NCBI RefSeq assembly: GCF_048323675.1
Contig: NZ_JBLWFK010000002.1
Span: 806,001-870,000 of the forward strand
Reading direction: 5' to 3'
Origin: Mangrovimicrobium sp048323675
Lineage (GTDB): Bacteria > Pseudomonadota > Gammaproteobacteria > Pseudomonadales > Halieaceae
Length of the DNA stretch: 64,000 nucleotides
The position numbers and the translations under genes were made by a program. Below are positions 8,691-18,437 of this stretch, in pieces (position 1 is the first letter of the stretch; the number at the start of each line of letters is the position of its first letter). Under the pieces are notes generated by a model. It was not told the DNA's origin, did not search any database, and saw only the letters and a program-made list of their open reading frames with translations.

Positions 8691-9299
8691 CTAGAACCAG
8701 CCGAAGAACCAGCCCTTGTCCTTGAGGTCTTCCTCACAGCCGGCGAGCTGGCTCTGGTAGCTGCCCGCGCGCCGCTCGACCTTGCGGGCCACATTCTGCA
8801 GCCACTGCTTGGATTTCCAGGTGCCCCGGTTATAGCCGCCATGGCCCTCGTGGTAGGCCAGGTAGAGTCCGTAGGTGTTGTTCGGGCTGATGCCGCTGCG
8901 CTTGCCGGACTTGTTGTTATACCAGCCGATGAAATCCACCGAATCGGCAAAATCGTCGCGGTCGGCGCCGTAGCTGCCGGCTTCGCGCTTGTATTCTTTC
9001 CAGGTGCCGGTCTTGGCCTGGCTGTAGCCGTAGGCATCGGAGGGACGCGTCCAGGGTATGAAGCCCAGCACCTTGCGCCGCGCCGGCCGCGCCTTGGCCT
9101 CGAATTTCGATTCCTGGAACATGATCGCCATCATGGTCGGAATGGGGCTGCCCCAGTTATCCCGCGCCTTCGCAGCGTCGTCGTACCAGTCGTCCTTTTC
9201 CCGGAAAATATCGCAGAGGTTGTCCGGGTTGCGCGGCGGCGAGGTGGTGCAACCCGCCATCAGCAGGCACAGCGCGAACAGCAGACCGGTACGAATCAA
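8691..9299 (-). CDS. Lipoprotein with SLT (lytic transglycosylase) domain
   Basis: This is a predicted murein-cleaving enzyme. The signal sequence ends in the lipobox LMAGC, with Cys17 as the acylated residue. The SLT fold begins near residue 50, with the catalytic glutamate expected at Glu63 in FQESKFEA and a tyrosine-rich second half (DAYGYSQAKTG, YLAYHEGHGGY). The protein is short (202 residues) and ends in an unusual aromatic tail FFGWF. Its start overlaps the ligA stop by 4 bases. The pairing with ligA and zipA suggests constitutive expression with division genes, but a division role is not shown. Confidence 0.82.
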   Translation of the reverse strand: MIRTGLLFALCLLMAGCTTSPPRNPDNLCDIFREKDDWYDDAAKARDNWGSPIPTMMAIMFQESKFEAKARPARRKVLGFIPWTRPSDAYGYSQAKTGTWKEYKREAGSYGADRDDFADSVDFIGWYNNKSGKRSGISPNNTYGLYLAYHEGHGGYNRGTWKSKQWLQNVARKVERRAGSYQSQLAGCEEDLKDKGWFFGWF

Positions 9300-11329
9300 A
9301 CCCCACCCCCGAAGTCGCGCAGGCGCAGCATGAAAGTCGCTTCATCGATGACCTCCACTCCCAGCTCCTGCGCCTTGCCCAGCTTGGAGCCGGCCCCGGG
9401 GCCCGCGACCACGCAATCCGTATTCTTCGATACGCTGCCCGCCACCTTGGCACCCAGCGCCTGTAGCGCCGCCTTGGCCTCGTTGCGACCCATGGCCTCC
9501 AGCTTGCCGGTAACGACCCAGGTCTGGCCCGCCAGGGGCAGCGCCTGCGCTGGCGTGACCTCGATATCGTCCCAGTGCACCCCGGCACTGCGCAAGGCCT
9601 GCACCACCGCCATGCTGTGCTGGTCGTCGAAAAACTGGCGCAGGTGGTCCGCCACTACCGGCCCGACGTCCTCCACTTCCAGCAGCTGAGACTCGGAGGC
9701 GCTGGCCAGCGCCTCGAAACTGCCGAAGTGGCGCGCGAGGCCGAGGGCGGTCGCCTCCCCCACTTCGCGAATACCCAGAGCGAACAGGAAACGCGGCAGC
9801 GTGGTGGACTTGCTGCGCTGCAGTGCCGCCAGCAGGTTGTCGGCGGATTTCTCGCCCATGCGCTCCAGCCCCATGAGCTGCTCCTTGCCCAGGCTGTAGA
9901 TATCGGCCACGTTTTTCACCAGGCCGGCGTCGACCAGTTGCTCGACCAGCTTGTCGCCGAGGCCATCGATATCCATCGCCCGGCGCGCGGCGAAGTGCCA
10001 GATCGCCGCCTTCAGCTGTGCCGGGCAGACCAGCCCGCCGAGGCAGCGCAATACCGCCTCGCTCTCCTCCCGCTCCACGGCGGAACCGCAGGCGGGACAG
10101 GACTGGGGAAAACTGACCTCGCGGGCATCCGCGGGACGCTTCTCCAGCACCACCGAAACCACCTGCGGAATCACATCCCCGGCCCGCCGCACCACTACGG
10201 TATCGCCGATACGCAGGCCCAGGCGGGCAATTTCATCGGCGTTGTGCAGGGTGGCGTTGCTCACGGTAACGCCGCCAACGAACACCGGCTCCAGCCGTGC
10301 TACCGGCGTTATCGCCCCGGTACGCCCGACCTGGAATTCGACATCCAGCAGTTGGGTCATCTCTTCCTGGGCGGGAAATTTGCGTGCGATGGCCCAGCGC
10401 GGGGCGCGGGAGACGAAGCCCAGGCGTTCCTGCAGACCGAGGGAATTGACCTTGTAGACGATGCCGTCGATGTCATAGGGCAAGGCGTCGCGGCGCACAG
10501 CCAGCTGTTCGTAGTAGGCCTCGCAGGCCTCGATCCCCTCGACAACGCGCATGTCACTGTTGATACGCTGCCCCCATTCGCGCATCTGCTCGAGTATGGC
10601 CGACTGGGTGGCGGGCAGGCTGCCGCCATCGACGAGGCCATAGCCATAACAGCAGAATTCCAGCGGACGGCTGGCGGTAATCCGCGGATCCAGCTGGCGC
10701 AGGCTGCCCGCCGCGGCGTTGCGCGGATTGACGAAGGTCTTTTCGCCCTGCTCGCGCGCCGTCGCATTGAGCGCCTCGAAGCCGGCGCGTGGCAGGTAGA
10801 TCTCGCCGCGCACCTCGAGTACCTCCGGGTAGCCCGCGCCGCGCAGGCGCAGGGGGATGGATTCGATGGTGCGCACGTTGGCGGTGATGTCCTCGCCGGT
10901 GCTGCCATCGCCGCGGGTAGCGCCGCGCTCAAGGCGACCGCCGCGGTACACCAGGCTGACCGCAATACCGTCCAGCTTGGGCTCGCAGCAATACTCGATC
11001 AGGGCGTCCACCGTGCCCAGGCGGTCGATCACCCGACGCTGGAAATCAACCAGGCCCTGGGCGTCGAAGGCATTGTCGAGGGAGAGCATCGGCACTTCGT
11101 GACGCACGGTGCTGAAACCGTCCAGCGGGGCCGCGCCCACCCGCTGGGTGGGCGAATCCGGCGTGACCAGTTGCGGGTACTGCGCCTCAAGGTCCTGCAG
11201 GCGCGCCATGTTGCGGTCGTACTCGACATCGGGAACCCCGGGATCGTCAAGCACGTAATAGCGGTAGTTCCAGTCCTCGAGCTGCGCGCGAAGCTCCAGC
11301 ACCTCGGCGCGGATGTCGTCGGTTACCAT
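9296..11329 (-). CDS. ligA: NAD-dependent DNA ligase LigA
   Basis: The enzyme seals DNA nicks using NAD+. The 677-residue protein has the usual layout: Ia domain with NYRYYVLD and YDRN, adenylation domain with the nucleophile Lys118 in CEPKLDG, OB fold, a zinc finger (CPACG and CLGGLVCP), helix-hairpin-helix repeats and a C-terminal BRCT domain (about 595-677, GQTWVVTGKLEAMGRNEA). It follows zipA by 11 bases and overlaps the SLT lipoprotein gene. The smc-zipA-ligA order is that of Pseudomonas and relatives. Confidence 0.97.
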   Translation of the reverse strand: MVTDDIRAEVLELRAQLEDWNYRYYVLDDPGVPDVEYDRNMARLQDLEAQYPQLVTPDSPTQRVGAAPLDGFSTVRHEVPMLSLDNAFDAQGLVDFQRRVIDRLGTVDALIEYCCEPKLDGIAVSLVYRGGRLERGATRGDGSTGEDITANVRTIESIPLRLRGAGYPEVLEVRGEIYLPRAGFEALNATAREQGEKTFVNPRNAAAGSLRQLDPRITASRPLEFCCYGYGLVDGGSLPATQSAILEQMREWGQRINSDMRVVEGIEACEAYYEQLAVRRDALPYDIDGIVYKVNSLGLQERLGFVSRAPRWAIARKFPAQEEMTQLLDVEFQVGRTGAITPVARLEPVFVGGVTVSNATLHNADEIARLGLRIGDTVVVRRAGDVIPQVVSVVLEKRPADAREVSFPQSCPACGSAVEREESEAVLRCLGGLVCPAQLKAAIWHFAARRAMDIDGLGDKLVEQLVDAGLVKNVADIYSLGKEQLMGLERMGEKSADNLLAALQRSKSTTLPRFLFALGIREVGEATALGLARHFGSFEALASASESQLLEVEDVGPVVADHLRQFFDDQHSMAVVQALRSAGVHWDDIEVTPAQALPLAGQTWVVTGKLEAMGRNEAKAALQALGAKVAGSVSKNTDCVVAGPGAGSKLGKAQELGVEVIDEATFMLRLRDFGGGV

Positions 11330-11340
11330 GGGAGTGGACT

Positions 11341-12558
11341 TCAGCGCGCCCTGGCCAGCATGCGGCGCTCGAGGTCGCGAATCTGCTGGCGGCTGTGTTC
11401 GAGAGACTGCCGGGTGAGCACGCTGCGGGTCTCGTCGAGGACGTCACCACCGAGATTGCGCGCGACCGCCTGGGCGGTTTCCAGCATATAATCGAAGGCT
11501 TTCATCATGTCTTCCGGCCCCGGCAGGGTGACGAAAAACACCAGTCCCTGGGTGGCGAAATCAGCCATGTTGTCGATATCGAAAACACCCGGGCGCATCA
11601 TGTTGGCAACACTGAACTGGATGGCGCCCTTGCCCGCCTCGAATTCGTGGCGGTGGAAGAAATTCATGTCGCCGTAGCGCAGGTCGCAGGCCAGCAGGAT
11701 ATGCAGGATGTCCTCGCCCTTGAATCCGCGCGGGTCCCGGGAGACCACGTTCAACATGAAGACCTCGGATTCCACGGAGCGTGGCAGGCGACCGAAGGGG
11801 TCTTCCGCGGGCGGCGCTGCCACCGGCTCCTCCGCGGGGGGCTCCGCCGCCTCGGCGCCGTGCTCTTCCTCCCAGAACAGGTCGTCCACTGGCTCTCGAT
11901 CACGGTCGCGGCGCGCCGACATGCCCCGGATGAGGCGCTCGCCAAAACCTTCCTTCGGCTTTGCGCGGGGCGACGGCGCCGCCACCGGTTCGACCGGTTG
12001 CGCGGGCGCGGCGAGTTCGTCGAATGCAGCGGAAAACCGCGGTTCGACGCGTCGGGGCGTGGCGCGCGGCTGTGGTACAGCCGGCTCCGGCTCTTGCTCA
12101 AATACGGGCTCAGGCTCAAATTCGGGCTCGGGCTCGGGCTCGGGCTCGGGCGCCAGCGCCGCGGCAGGTGCCAGTTCCACCTCAGGTTCAGGTTCAGGTT
12201 CTGGTTCCGGCTCAGGCGCCATGTCTGTTTCGGGCTCTATCACCGGCGCGAGACGCTGCACGGGAAGCTCGGGTTCAAGCGCCTGCGGGTCCCCGGCGAG
12301 CGGGGCCGGGTCGTCAGTGTCCTCGTATAATTCGTCGCCGCGCCGCACCACCCGGGCGCCGCCGTTGGGCAATTCCTTCAGCCATGCCAGCTCGTCCTCG
12401 CGGCCGGATCGGCCGTCTTCCAGCCCCGCGGGCTGCAGTTTCATGCGCACGCTGGAGCGTCGTTCGCCCATGACCCGGCGCACTGCGTCCAGCAATACCG
12501 CCAGAATCAGCAGCACACCGATAATTACCATCCAGTCGCGTATCGTTAATTCCGCCAT
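11341..12558 (-). CDS. zipA: Cell division protein ZipA
   Basis: ZipA anchors FtsZ rings to the inner membrane. The 405-residue protein starts with a membrane segment (about 9-26, WMVIIGVLLILAVLLDAV), then a basic stretch, a long proline/glutamate-rich linker (about 105-190) and a C-terminal ZipA domain (about 270-400) containing VFMLNVVSRD and LPGPEDMMKAFDYML. Low-complexity DNA repeats encode the linker. It lies between smc and ligA, 12 bases after smc. The call relies on the topology, the linker, the C-terminal domain and the neighbours. Confidence 0.93.
   Translation of the reverse strand: MAELTIRDWMVIIGVLLILAVLLDAVRRVMGERRSSVRMKLQPAGLEDGRSGREDELAWLKELPNGGARVVRRGDELYEDTDDPAPLAGDPQALEPELPVQRLAPVIEPETDMAPEPEPEPEPEPEVELAPAAALAPEPEPEPEPEFEPEPVFEQEPEPAVPQPRATPRRVEPRFSAAFDELAAPAQPVEPVAAPSPRAKPKEGFGERLIRGMSARRDRDREPVDDLFWEEEHGAEAAEPPAEEPVAAPPAEDPFGRLPRSVESEVFMLNVVSRDPRGFKGEDILHILLACDLRYGDMNFFHRHEFEAGKGAIQFSVANMMRPGVFDIDNMADFATQGLVFFVTLPGPEDMMKAFDYMLETAQAVARNLGGDVLDETRSVLTRQSLEHSRQQIRDLERRMLARAR
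12119..12230. repeat. Short tandem repeats within the zipA linker
   Basis: Two runs of 6-base units lie here, GGGCTC-like and GGTTCA-like on the plus strand, coding for alternating Pro-Glu. All units keep frame, so unit gain or loss would change only linker length. Confidence 0.75.
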
Positions 12559-12570
12559 TGCCGGGCCCCG

Positions 12571-15500
12571 TCAGCTTGCCGCCAGTTCCGCCGCCTCGTC
12601 CACATCGACGCTCACCAGGCGCGATACCCCGGGCTCGTGCATGGTGACGCCGAGCAGGTGATCCGCCTGTTCCATAGTGATCTTGTTGTGGGTGATAAAA
12701 ATAAACTGCACCTTACCAGACATCTCCTTCACCATGCGCGCGTAGCGGCCGGTGTTGGCGTCGTCCAGCGGCGCGTCCACCTCGTCCAGCATGCAGAAAG
12801 GCGCCGGATTGAGCTGGAATATCGAAAACACCAGCGCGATCGCGGTCAGCGCCTTTTCGCCGCCTGACAGCAGGTGGATAGTACTGTTCTTCTTGCCCGG
12901 CGGTCGCGCCATGATCGCGATGCCGGTGTCGAGCAGGTCGTCGCCAGTCATTTCCAGGCTCGCTGAACCGCCGCCGAAGACCCGCGGGAAAAGTTCCTGC
13001 AGGCCGCTGTTAACCTTGTCGAAGGTATCCTGGAAGCGGCTGCGGGTTTCCTTGTCGATCTTGCGGATGGCCGCCTGCAGGGTATCCAGCGCGCTCTCCA
13101 GGTCTTCGTTCTGGGAATCCAGGTAGGTCTTGCGCTCGGACTGCAGGGTGTACTCGTCGATGGCGGCGAGGTTGATCGGCCCTAGGCGGGCGATGCGCGC
13201 GGCCACTTTTTCCAGCCGCTCCTGCCACTCCCCCTGCGCTGCCTCTTCGGGCATTTCGGCGAGCACAGTGTCCAGGTCCTGGTCCGCGTCGCGCAGCTGG
13301 CGCTGGATGTTATCGATCTGCACCTGCAGGCTCTGGCGGTTGATCCGCCGCTGTTCCAGTTCGCTGCGCACGCTCTGCGCGCGGTGCTCGATGGTCGCCC
13401 GCTGCTGCTCGCATTCGCGCAGCTGGTGTTCGACCTCGGACACCGCCTGGCGGGCCTCGGTCAGTTCGGCCTCGGACTGCAGGCGCAGCTCCAGCTGGGC
13501 TTCCAGTTCCTGCTCCAGCCCGTCCAGCGGCGAATCGTTTTCCTGCATCCCGGCGCGCAGCCGTTCGCTGCGCTCGCGCAGTTGCCCCACCTGCCCCTCG
13601 GTGCGCTCGATGGTGTCGCGCATGGCGCTCACCTGGGTCTGCAGGGACTGGTGGCGCATCGCCGAGTGGTGGGCGGTGTCCTTGTCGTGGCGCGCCTTCT
13701 GGCGACAGGCGTCGAGGCTGTTGCGGGCCTCGTCGCGGGCGGTGAGCAACTCCTCGCGCTGGCGGGAGTCGGTTTCCATGCTCTCGATGGCCTCCGCCAG
13801 CAGCTGGCGGGCCTCGGCCACGGATTCCTGCTCCTGGCGAAACTGTTCGTGGGCTTCCTGGATATCCGCGTTGATGCGCTCGCGGCGCGCGGTTACCTGT
13901 TCATATTTTGCTTCCAGCGCAGAGCGCTTCGCGCCGAGGTCGGCGTGCTCGCGGGTTACCGACTGCAGCTCGCGCTGGCTTTGTTCGCGCTGGGATTCCA
14001 GCTGGGCCAGGGTTTCCTGTGCGGACTGCAGGGCCGCCTCCAGTTCCTCTTCCTCTGCCGCGGCGGATTCGAGTTGCTGTTCCAGTTCTTCCAGCTGCTG
14101 CTGGCGCTGGATCACCCCGCCCTGCTGGTCCTCACCGCGGGCTACCCGCAGCCAGTTGGGACCGAGCCAGATGCCCTCGCGGGTGACTACCGATTCGTGG
14201 GGCGCCAGCGATGCGCGCAGCGCCAGTGCCTGGTCCAGGTCGTCCGCCGCCTTGATGCCCTGCAGCAGCGCGCTGGCGCGGCCGCCGCTGCGCACCCGCG
14301 CGGCGAGATCATTGCCCCCGGCGGGCAGGTCCGCGCCGGCTTCCACCAGTACCAGGCGGCCTTTTTCCAGGCTTGCGAACAGGTTGCCGAGGCTGCCGAG
14401 GTCATCGACGCACACGGCCTGCAGGTAGTCGCCGAGCACGGTTTCTACCGCGTGCTGCCAGCCCTCATCGACCTGCAGCTGTTCCAGCAGGCGCGGCTTG
14501 TCGTGCAGCTGGCGCTCTTCCAGCCACGCACCCACGCCCTGGCTGGAGTCTTCCCGCGCCGCCTGCTGCAGTGCCTCCAGGGACGCCTGGCGGCCGCGCA
14601 GTTGCTGGCTGCGCGAGCGCAGCTCATTGAGCCGGTTGGAGGCACTGGCGCTGCGCTCACGGGCGTCGCTGATGCCGGCGGCGAATTCCTCGGCCCGGCC
14701 GCCGTGCGCCTCCATCTGCATTTCCAGTTCCGCCAGCTGTTCCGCCAGCATTTCGAGTTCGCCGTCGTCGCCACCACTGCCGAGGGATTCGCGCTCCGCC
14801 TCGAGTTGGACGCTGCGCCCCTGGATACGCTTCAGCACCTGCTCCAGGTGCTGGATCCGCGATTGCTGGACCTCGGCCTGCTGCCGCGGCGCGGCCGCGG
14901 ACTGGTTGAATTCATCCCACTTCTGCTGCCACAGGTGCATCGCCTCCTCGGCCTGCACCAGCGCTTCGGCGGAGCTCTCTTCCAGCTCCTGCAGCATGGC
15001 CAGTTCCGGCTCCAGGGCCTGGGCTTCCTCTTCCCACGCGGCGAGCTTGTCGCGGTCCGTGGCGAACTGGGATTCCGCCTCTACCAGGCTTTCCTCGGTC
15101 TGGGCGAGGTCTTCGGCGAGCTGGCGGCTGCGCTCCTTCTGGTGGCGGATGGTCTGCTCGATGCGGGCCACTTCCGAGCCCAGTGAGTAATAGGTGGCCT
15201 GCACCTGGTTGAAGGCATCGGTGCGGTCGGTGTGTTCGACCCGGTGCTGCTCGATGGCGGTGTCCACTTGCTGGTGCTCGGCGTGTACCGATTCCAGCTT
15301 GACTTCCAGCTCGCCGATCGCCTGCGCCAGTTCACGGATCTGGCCGTCCAGCTCGCGCCACTGCAGGGCCATCAGCTGGGCCTTCAGGCTGCGCTCCTCG
15401 GCCTTGTACTCGCGGTACTTTTCCGCCGCCTGCGCCTGCCGCTGCAGGTGCTGTAACTGACGGCCCAGTTCGTCGCGCAGGTCGGTCAGGCGCTCGAGGT

Positions 15501-16068
15501 TTTCCAGGGTGCGGCGCATCCGGTTCTCGGTTTCCTTGCGCCGTTCCTTGTACTTGGAAATACCCGCGGCTTCCTCGATGAAGACGCGCAGTTCCTCCGG
15601 CTTGGACTCGATCAGGCGGGAGATCATGCCCTGCTCGATGATCGCATAACTGCGCGGGCCGAGACCGGTGCCGAGGAAAATGTCGGTGATGTCGCGGCGC
15701 CGGCAGCGGGCGCCGTTGAGGTAGTACTCGGACTGGGATTCCCGGGATACCTGGCGCTTGACGGAAATTTCCGCATAGCGGGCGTACTCGCCGCCAACAC
15801 TGCCGTCGCTGTTGTCGAAGATCAGTTCGATGGAGGCCTGGCCGACCGGCTGGCGGTTCACCGAGCCGTTGAAGATGACGTCGTCCATGGACTCGCCGCG
15901 CAGGTTCTTGGCGGAGCTCTCGCCCATCACCCAGCGCACGGCGTCGATAACATTGGATTTTCCGCAGCCGTTGGGACCGACTACAGCGCACATATTGCTG
16001 GGCAGGTTCACTGTCGTGGGGTCCACGAAGGATTTGAAACCCGCCAGCTTGATAGACTTCAATCGCAT
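12571..16068 (-). CDS. smc: Chromosome segregation protein SMC
   Basis: This is a condensin ATPase that organises and segregates the chromosome. The 1165-residue protein has the N-terminal Walker A GPNGCGKSN (31-39) and QIL-type segments (EEAAGISKYKERRKE), long coiled coils (about 170-500 and 650-1000), a hinge near 510-620, and the C-terminal signature LSGGEKALTA with Walker B CMLDEVDAPLDD. The length is normal. It is the first gene before zipA and ligA. Partners ScpA and ScpB are not in the window. Confidence 0.97.
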   Translation of the reverse strand: MRLKSIKLAGFKSFVDPTTVNLPSNMCAVVGPNGCGKSNVIDAVRWVMGESSAKNLRGESMDDVIFNGSVNRQPVGQASIELIFDNSDGSVGGEYARYAEISVKRQVSRESQSEYYLNGARCRRRDITDIFLGTGLGPRSYAIIEQGMISRLIESKPEELRVFIEEAAGISKYKERRKETENRMRRTLENLERLTDLRDELGRQLQHLQRQAQAAEKYREYKAEERSLKAQLMALQWRELDGQIRELAQAIGELEVKLESVHAEHQQVDTAIEQHRVEHTDRTDAFNQVQATYYSLGSEVARIEQTIRHQKERSRQLAEDLAQTEESLVEAESQFATDRDKLAAWEEEAQALEPELAMLQELEESSAEALVQAEEAMHLWQQKWDEFNQSAAAPRQQAEVQQSRIQHLEQVLKRIQGRSVQLEAERESLGSGGDDGELEMLAEQLAELEMQMEAHGGRAEEFAAGISDARERSASASNRLNELRSRSQQLRGRQASLEALQQAAREDSSQGVGAWLEERQLHDKPRLLEQLQVDEGWQHAVETVLGDYLQAVCVDDLGSLGNLFASLEKGRLVLVEAGADLPAGGNDLAARVRSGGRASALLQGIKAADDLDQALALRASLAPHESVVTREGIWLGPNWLRVARGEDQQGGVIQRQQQLEELEQQLESAAAEEEELEAALQSAQETLAQLESQREQSQRELQSVTREHADLGAKRSALEAKYEQVTARRERINADIQEAHEQFRQEQESVAEARQLLAEAIESMETDSRQREELLTARDEARNSLDACRQKARHDKDTAHHSAMRHQSLQTQVSAMRDTIERTEGQVGQLRERSERLRAGMQENDSPLDGLEQELEAQLELRLQSEAELTEARQAVSEVEHQLRECEQQRATIEHRAQSVRSELEQRRINRQSLQVQIDNIQRQLRDADQDLDTVLAEMPEEAAQGEWQERLEKVAARIARLGPINLAAIDEYTLQSERKTYLDSQNEDLESALDTLQAAIRKIDKETRSRFQDTFDKVNSGLQELFPRVFGGGSASLEMTGDDLLDTGIAIMARPPGKKNSTIHLLSGGEKALTAIALVFSIFQLNPAPFCMLDEVDAPLDDANTGRYARMVKEMSGKVQFIFITHNKITMEQADHLLGVTMHEPGVSRLVSVDVDEAAELAAS

Positions 16069-16198
16069 CTAGCTTTAATAACCCGCTGCATCCCTCTGTT
16101 TTTTATAGATTTTTTGCGATTTTTACGCCAAAAACCCGTCCCGACAACCACAAGATATAGTGTATAGACTTTAATCTGGTAACACTATGCCTGAACGG

Positions 16199-16217
16199 AA
16201 AAAAGCCGGCAAGCGGC
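16199..16217 (-). terminator. Possible weak terminator after ccmI
   Basis: Fifteen bases past the ccmI stop on the minus strand, a short GCCG/CGGC hairpin is followed by six T residues. The stem is only 4 bp, so the call is tentative. Confidence 0.35.
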
Positions 16218-16231
16218 GCCCGCAAGGGTCA

Positions 16232-17440
16232 TCAGGACTGCGGATTGGGCTGCAGGGTGATCGCGACCGGCACGCCAGAATCGTCCGGGACCAGCGGGCC
16301 GGCCTGCCCCAGCCAGCTGGCCTTGGCCGCCCCCGGGGTGCCGTCCGGCGATACCTGGACCTCGACCAGCACACTGGCGAAACTGGATATTTTCTGACCA
16401 GCCATGCTGTTGCCATCGTCGAGCCGCAGGGTCAGGGGCAATTGCCCGGCAGTGAGGCGCTGTACCGCGATCGGCATGCGGCTGTTGCCGGCGCCGTCGC
16501 GGGCCAGCACAAACACTGTCGCGGCGGGGTTGACGCTGGCCCCCGCGGGCAGGTTCACCTGTACCGTTACCCCGGCCGAAGTCTCCGCCGCGGCGACGGC
16601 ATCCGCCGGCGCAGCTTCCGCCACCGGCTCGCCGAGCCGGGCCCGGGCGGTGCCGATCACCTCGCTGATCATCTGGTGGTTGGGCGAGCCCGGGGGCTCG
16701 ACGGCCAGCAGGCGCTCCCAGTACGTGATAGCCGCGCGGTACTGCTCCTGCTCGAAGGATGCCATACCCAGCAGGCCCAGGGCAGTGCGCTGGTGCGGGT
16801 TGATCGACAGCGCGCGTTCGGCCTGCAGGCGCGCCGTGTCGCTGAGCTGGCGCCCGGCCGCCAGGTAGCTGGCCTGGGCGGCAAAGGCCTGCACCATGGC
16901 GTCCCCTGGAGCGGCCTCGCTGAGGGCATCGAAATAGCGGGCGGCGCGGGCGTAATCCTGGTCCTGCATGGCGAAACGGCCCAGCAGCATCGCGTATTCG
17001 AGGTTGTCCGGCCGCTGTTCCGCGCGCCGCTCGATGGCGTCCATCAGTGAGTCCAGTTGCGCCGGACTGCTCTGTTCGTCGAGGCTGTTGAGCTGCTGCG
17101 CAATCCGAACGTCCGGCGCCGCGCCGAGGGCGAAATACAGCAGGCCGCTGAACAGCGCCACCAGCGGCAGCAACAGCCAGGCGCGGAAACGGCTGACGGC
17201 GAGAGTGGCCCCGCTGCTGTCCGCGGCGCCGCCCTGCTCCGCGTCCTCCAGCAGGCGCAGCTTGATATCCTCGACCAGGGCCGCGTCCGTGTCGCCTTCC
17301 AGCTCCCGGCGCCGCAGGTGGTACCACTGGCGACTGGCGTCGCGGCTGTCGCCGGAGGCGTGCCTGCCCGCCATCGGCACCAGCAGGAACACTGCACAGA
17401 GTGCGAGCAGCAGCCCGCAGGCGATATAGAATCCGCTCAT
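16232..17440 (-). CDS. ccmI: Cytochrome c maturation protein CcmI
   Basis: CcmI holds apocytochrome c for the CcmF/CcmH ligation complex. The 402-residue protein has a first membrane segment (about 3-21), a cytoplasmic stretch with a leucine-zipper-like DIKLRLLEDAE, a second membrane segment (about 72-92) and a periplasmic TPR region (about 120-250, including RHQRTALGLLGMASFEQEQY-like helices), then a beta-rich tail. It is the last gene of the ccm cluster and overlaps ccmH by 4 bases. Confidence 0.9.
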   Translation of the reverse strand: MSGFYIACGLLLALCAVFLLVPMAGRHASGDSRDASRQWYHLRRRELEGDTDAALVEDIKLRLLEDAEQGGAADSSGATLAVSRFRAWLLLPLVALFSGLLYFALGAAPDVRIAQQLNSLDEQSSPAQLDSLMDAIERRAEQRPDNLEYAMLLGRFAMQDQDYARAARYFDALSEAAPGDAMVQAFAAQASYLAAGRQLSDTARLQAERALSINPHQRTALGLLGMASFEQEQYRAAITYWERLLAVEPPGSPNHQMISEVIGTARARLGEPVAEAAPADAVAAAETSAGVTVQVNLPAGASVNPAATVFVLARDGAGNSRMPIAVQRLTAGQLPLTLRLDDGNSMAGQKISSFASVLVEVQVSPDGTPGAAKASWLGQAGPLVPDDSGVPVAITLQPNPQS

Positions 17441-17898
17441 TGTGCCTGCTCCTCGTCCCGCAGCAGCTCATCCAGGCGCTGGCGCTCGTTCGCACTCAGG
17501 CCACCGCTCTCCACGCGCTCCCTGCGCCGCAGCGACAGCCAGGCCACCGCGGCGGCCAGCACCAGCAGCAATACCGGCGCCAGCCACAGCAGTGCAGTGG
17601 CGCCGGCGAAGCGCGGGCGGTAGCGCACGAATTCACCGTAACGGTCGACCATGTACTTGCGAATCTCGTCGTCGCTGGCGCCGCCCTCCAGCTGCAGGAA
17701 CAACTGCTTGCGCAGGTCCTGGGCAATGGGCGCATTGGAGTCGGCGATGTTCTGGTTCTGGCACTTGGGACAGCGCAGCTCCTGGCTCAGCGCGTGGTAG
17801 CGCTGCTCTAGCTGTGGCTCGCTGAAATCATAGGTCTCGATGACCGCCAGCGCGGGCAGGCAGACCAGCATCAGGAGCGCGGCAACCAGGGGCTTCAC
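17437..17898 (-). CDS. ccmH: Cytochrome c maturation thiol protein CcmH
   Basis: CcmH reduces or presents the CXXCH cysteines of apocytochrome c to the heme ligase. The 153-residue protein has a signal peptide (about 1-18), the redox motif LRCPKCQNQ with Cys43 and Cys46, a three-helix domain, and a membrane segment near residues 102-124. This is the short form, equal to the N-terminal part of E. coli CcmH, with CcmI as a separate gene. It overlaps both neighbours by 4 bases. Confidence 0.95.
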   Translation of the reverse strand: MKPLVAALLMLVCLPALAVIETYDFSEPQLEQRYHALSQELRCPKCQNQNIADSNAPIAQDLRKQLFLQLEGGASDDEIRKYMVDRYGEFVRYRPRFAGATALLWLAPVLLLVLAAAVAWLSLRRRERVESGGLSANERQRLDELLRDEEQAQ

Positions 17899-18437
17899 AA
17901 TACGCCTCCGGAGCGCAGCTGGTCATACAGGGGTTTGAGCACCTCGTTCCAGACCCTGGCATCGACTACGCCGACATGCCGATAACGCACCAGTCCCTGC
18001 GCGTCCACGAGGTAGGTCTCCGGCGCGCCGTAAACCCCGAGGTCCAGGCCCAGGCTGCCCTCGCGATCAGCTATGGTCGCCTTGTAGGGATCGCCCAGTT
18101 CCGCCAGCCAGCGCTGCGCGGCGCCGTCATCGTCCTTGTAATTGATACCGTAAATGGTCACGCCGCGCGCGGCCAGTTCGGTGAGGAAGGGATGCTCGAC
18201 CCGGCAGGTGATGCACCAGGTCGCCCAGACGTTGAACAGGGCCACCTCGCCGGTCACCGCGTCCCGGTCGAGGGTGCCGCCGCCCAGCGCGTCGAGTGAA
18301 AACGCGGGAAGCGGCCGGTCGATCAGCGCCGAGGGCAGCTCCTGCGGGTCCAGTTGCAGTCCGCGCACCAGGAAGGCGGCGAGGACGGCGAACAGGATCA
18401 GAGGCAGGAATAACTTAAGCCGCGCCGGCATGCGCAC
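17895..18437 (-). CDS. ccmG: Thiol:disulfide interchange protein CcmG/DsbE
   Basis: This is a membrane-anchored periplasmic thioredoxin-fold reductase supplying electrons for heme ligation. An N-terminal anchor (about 9-26) precedes the thioredoxin domain with WATWCITC (Cys75, Cys78); the Cys-Ile-Thr-Cys pair differs from the more common WCPTC. The GVxIYGINYKDDD segment is typical of DsbE. The gene overlaps ccmF by 23 bases; an ATG two codons in is an alternative start. Confidence 0.95.
   Translation of the reverse strand: MRMPARLKLFLPLILFAVLAAFLVRGLQLDPQELPSALIDRPLPAFSLDALGGGTLDRDAVTGEVALFNVWATWCITCRVEHPFLTELAARGVTIYGINYKDDDGAAQRWLAELGDPYKATIADREGSLGLDLGVYGAPETYLVDAQGLVRYRHVGVVDARVWNEVLKPLYDQLRSGGVL

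Noticed and set aside
5104..11491. Very long open frames on the plus strand opposite korA, the flavoprotein gene and ligA
   Set aside because: They are antisense shadows caused by high GC and third-position bias. They show no family motifs, and the minus-strand genes have complete catalytic signatures.
13384..15186. 600-residue plus-strand open frame opposite smc
   Set aside because: It is antisense to the SMC coiled coil; the leucine/glutamine-rich composition mirrors the heptads on the coding strand.
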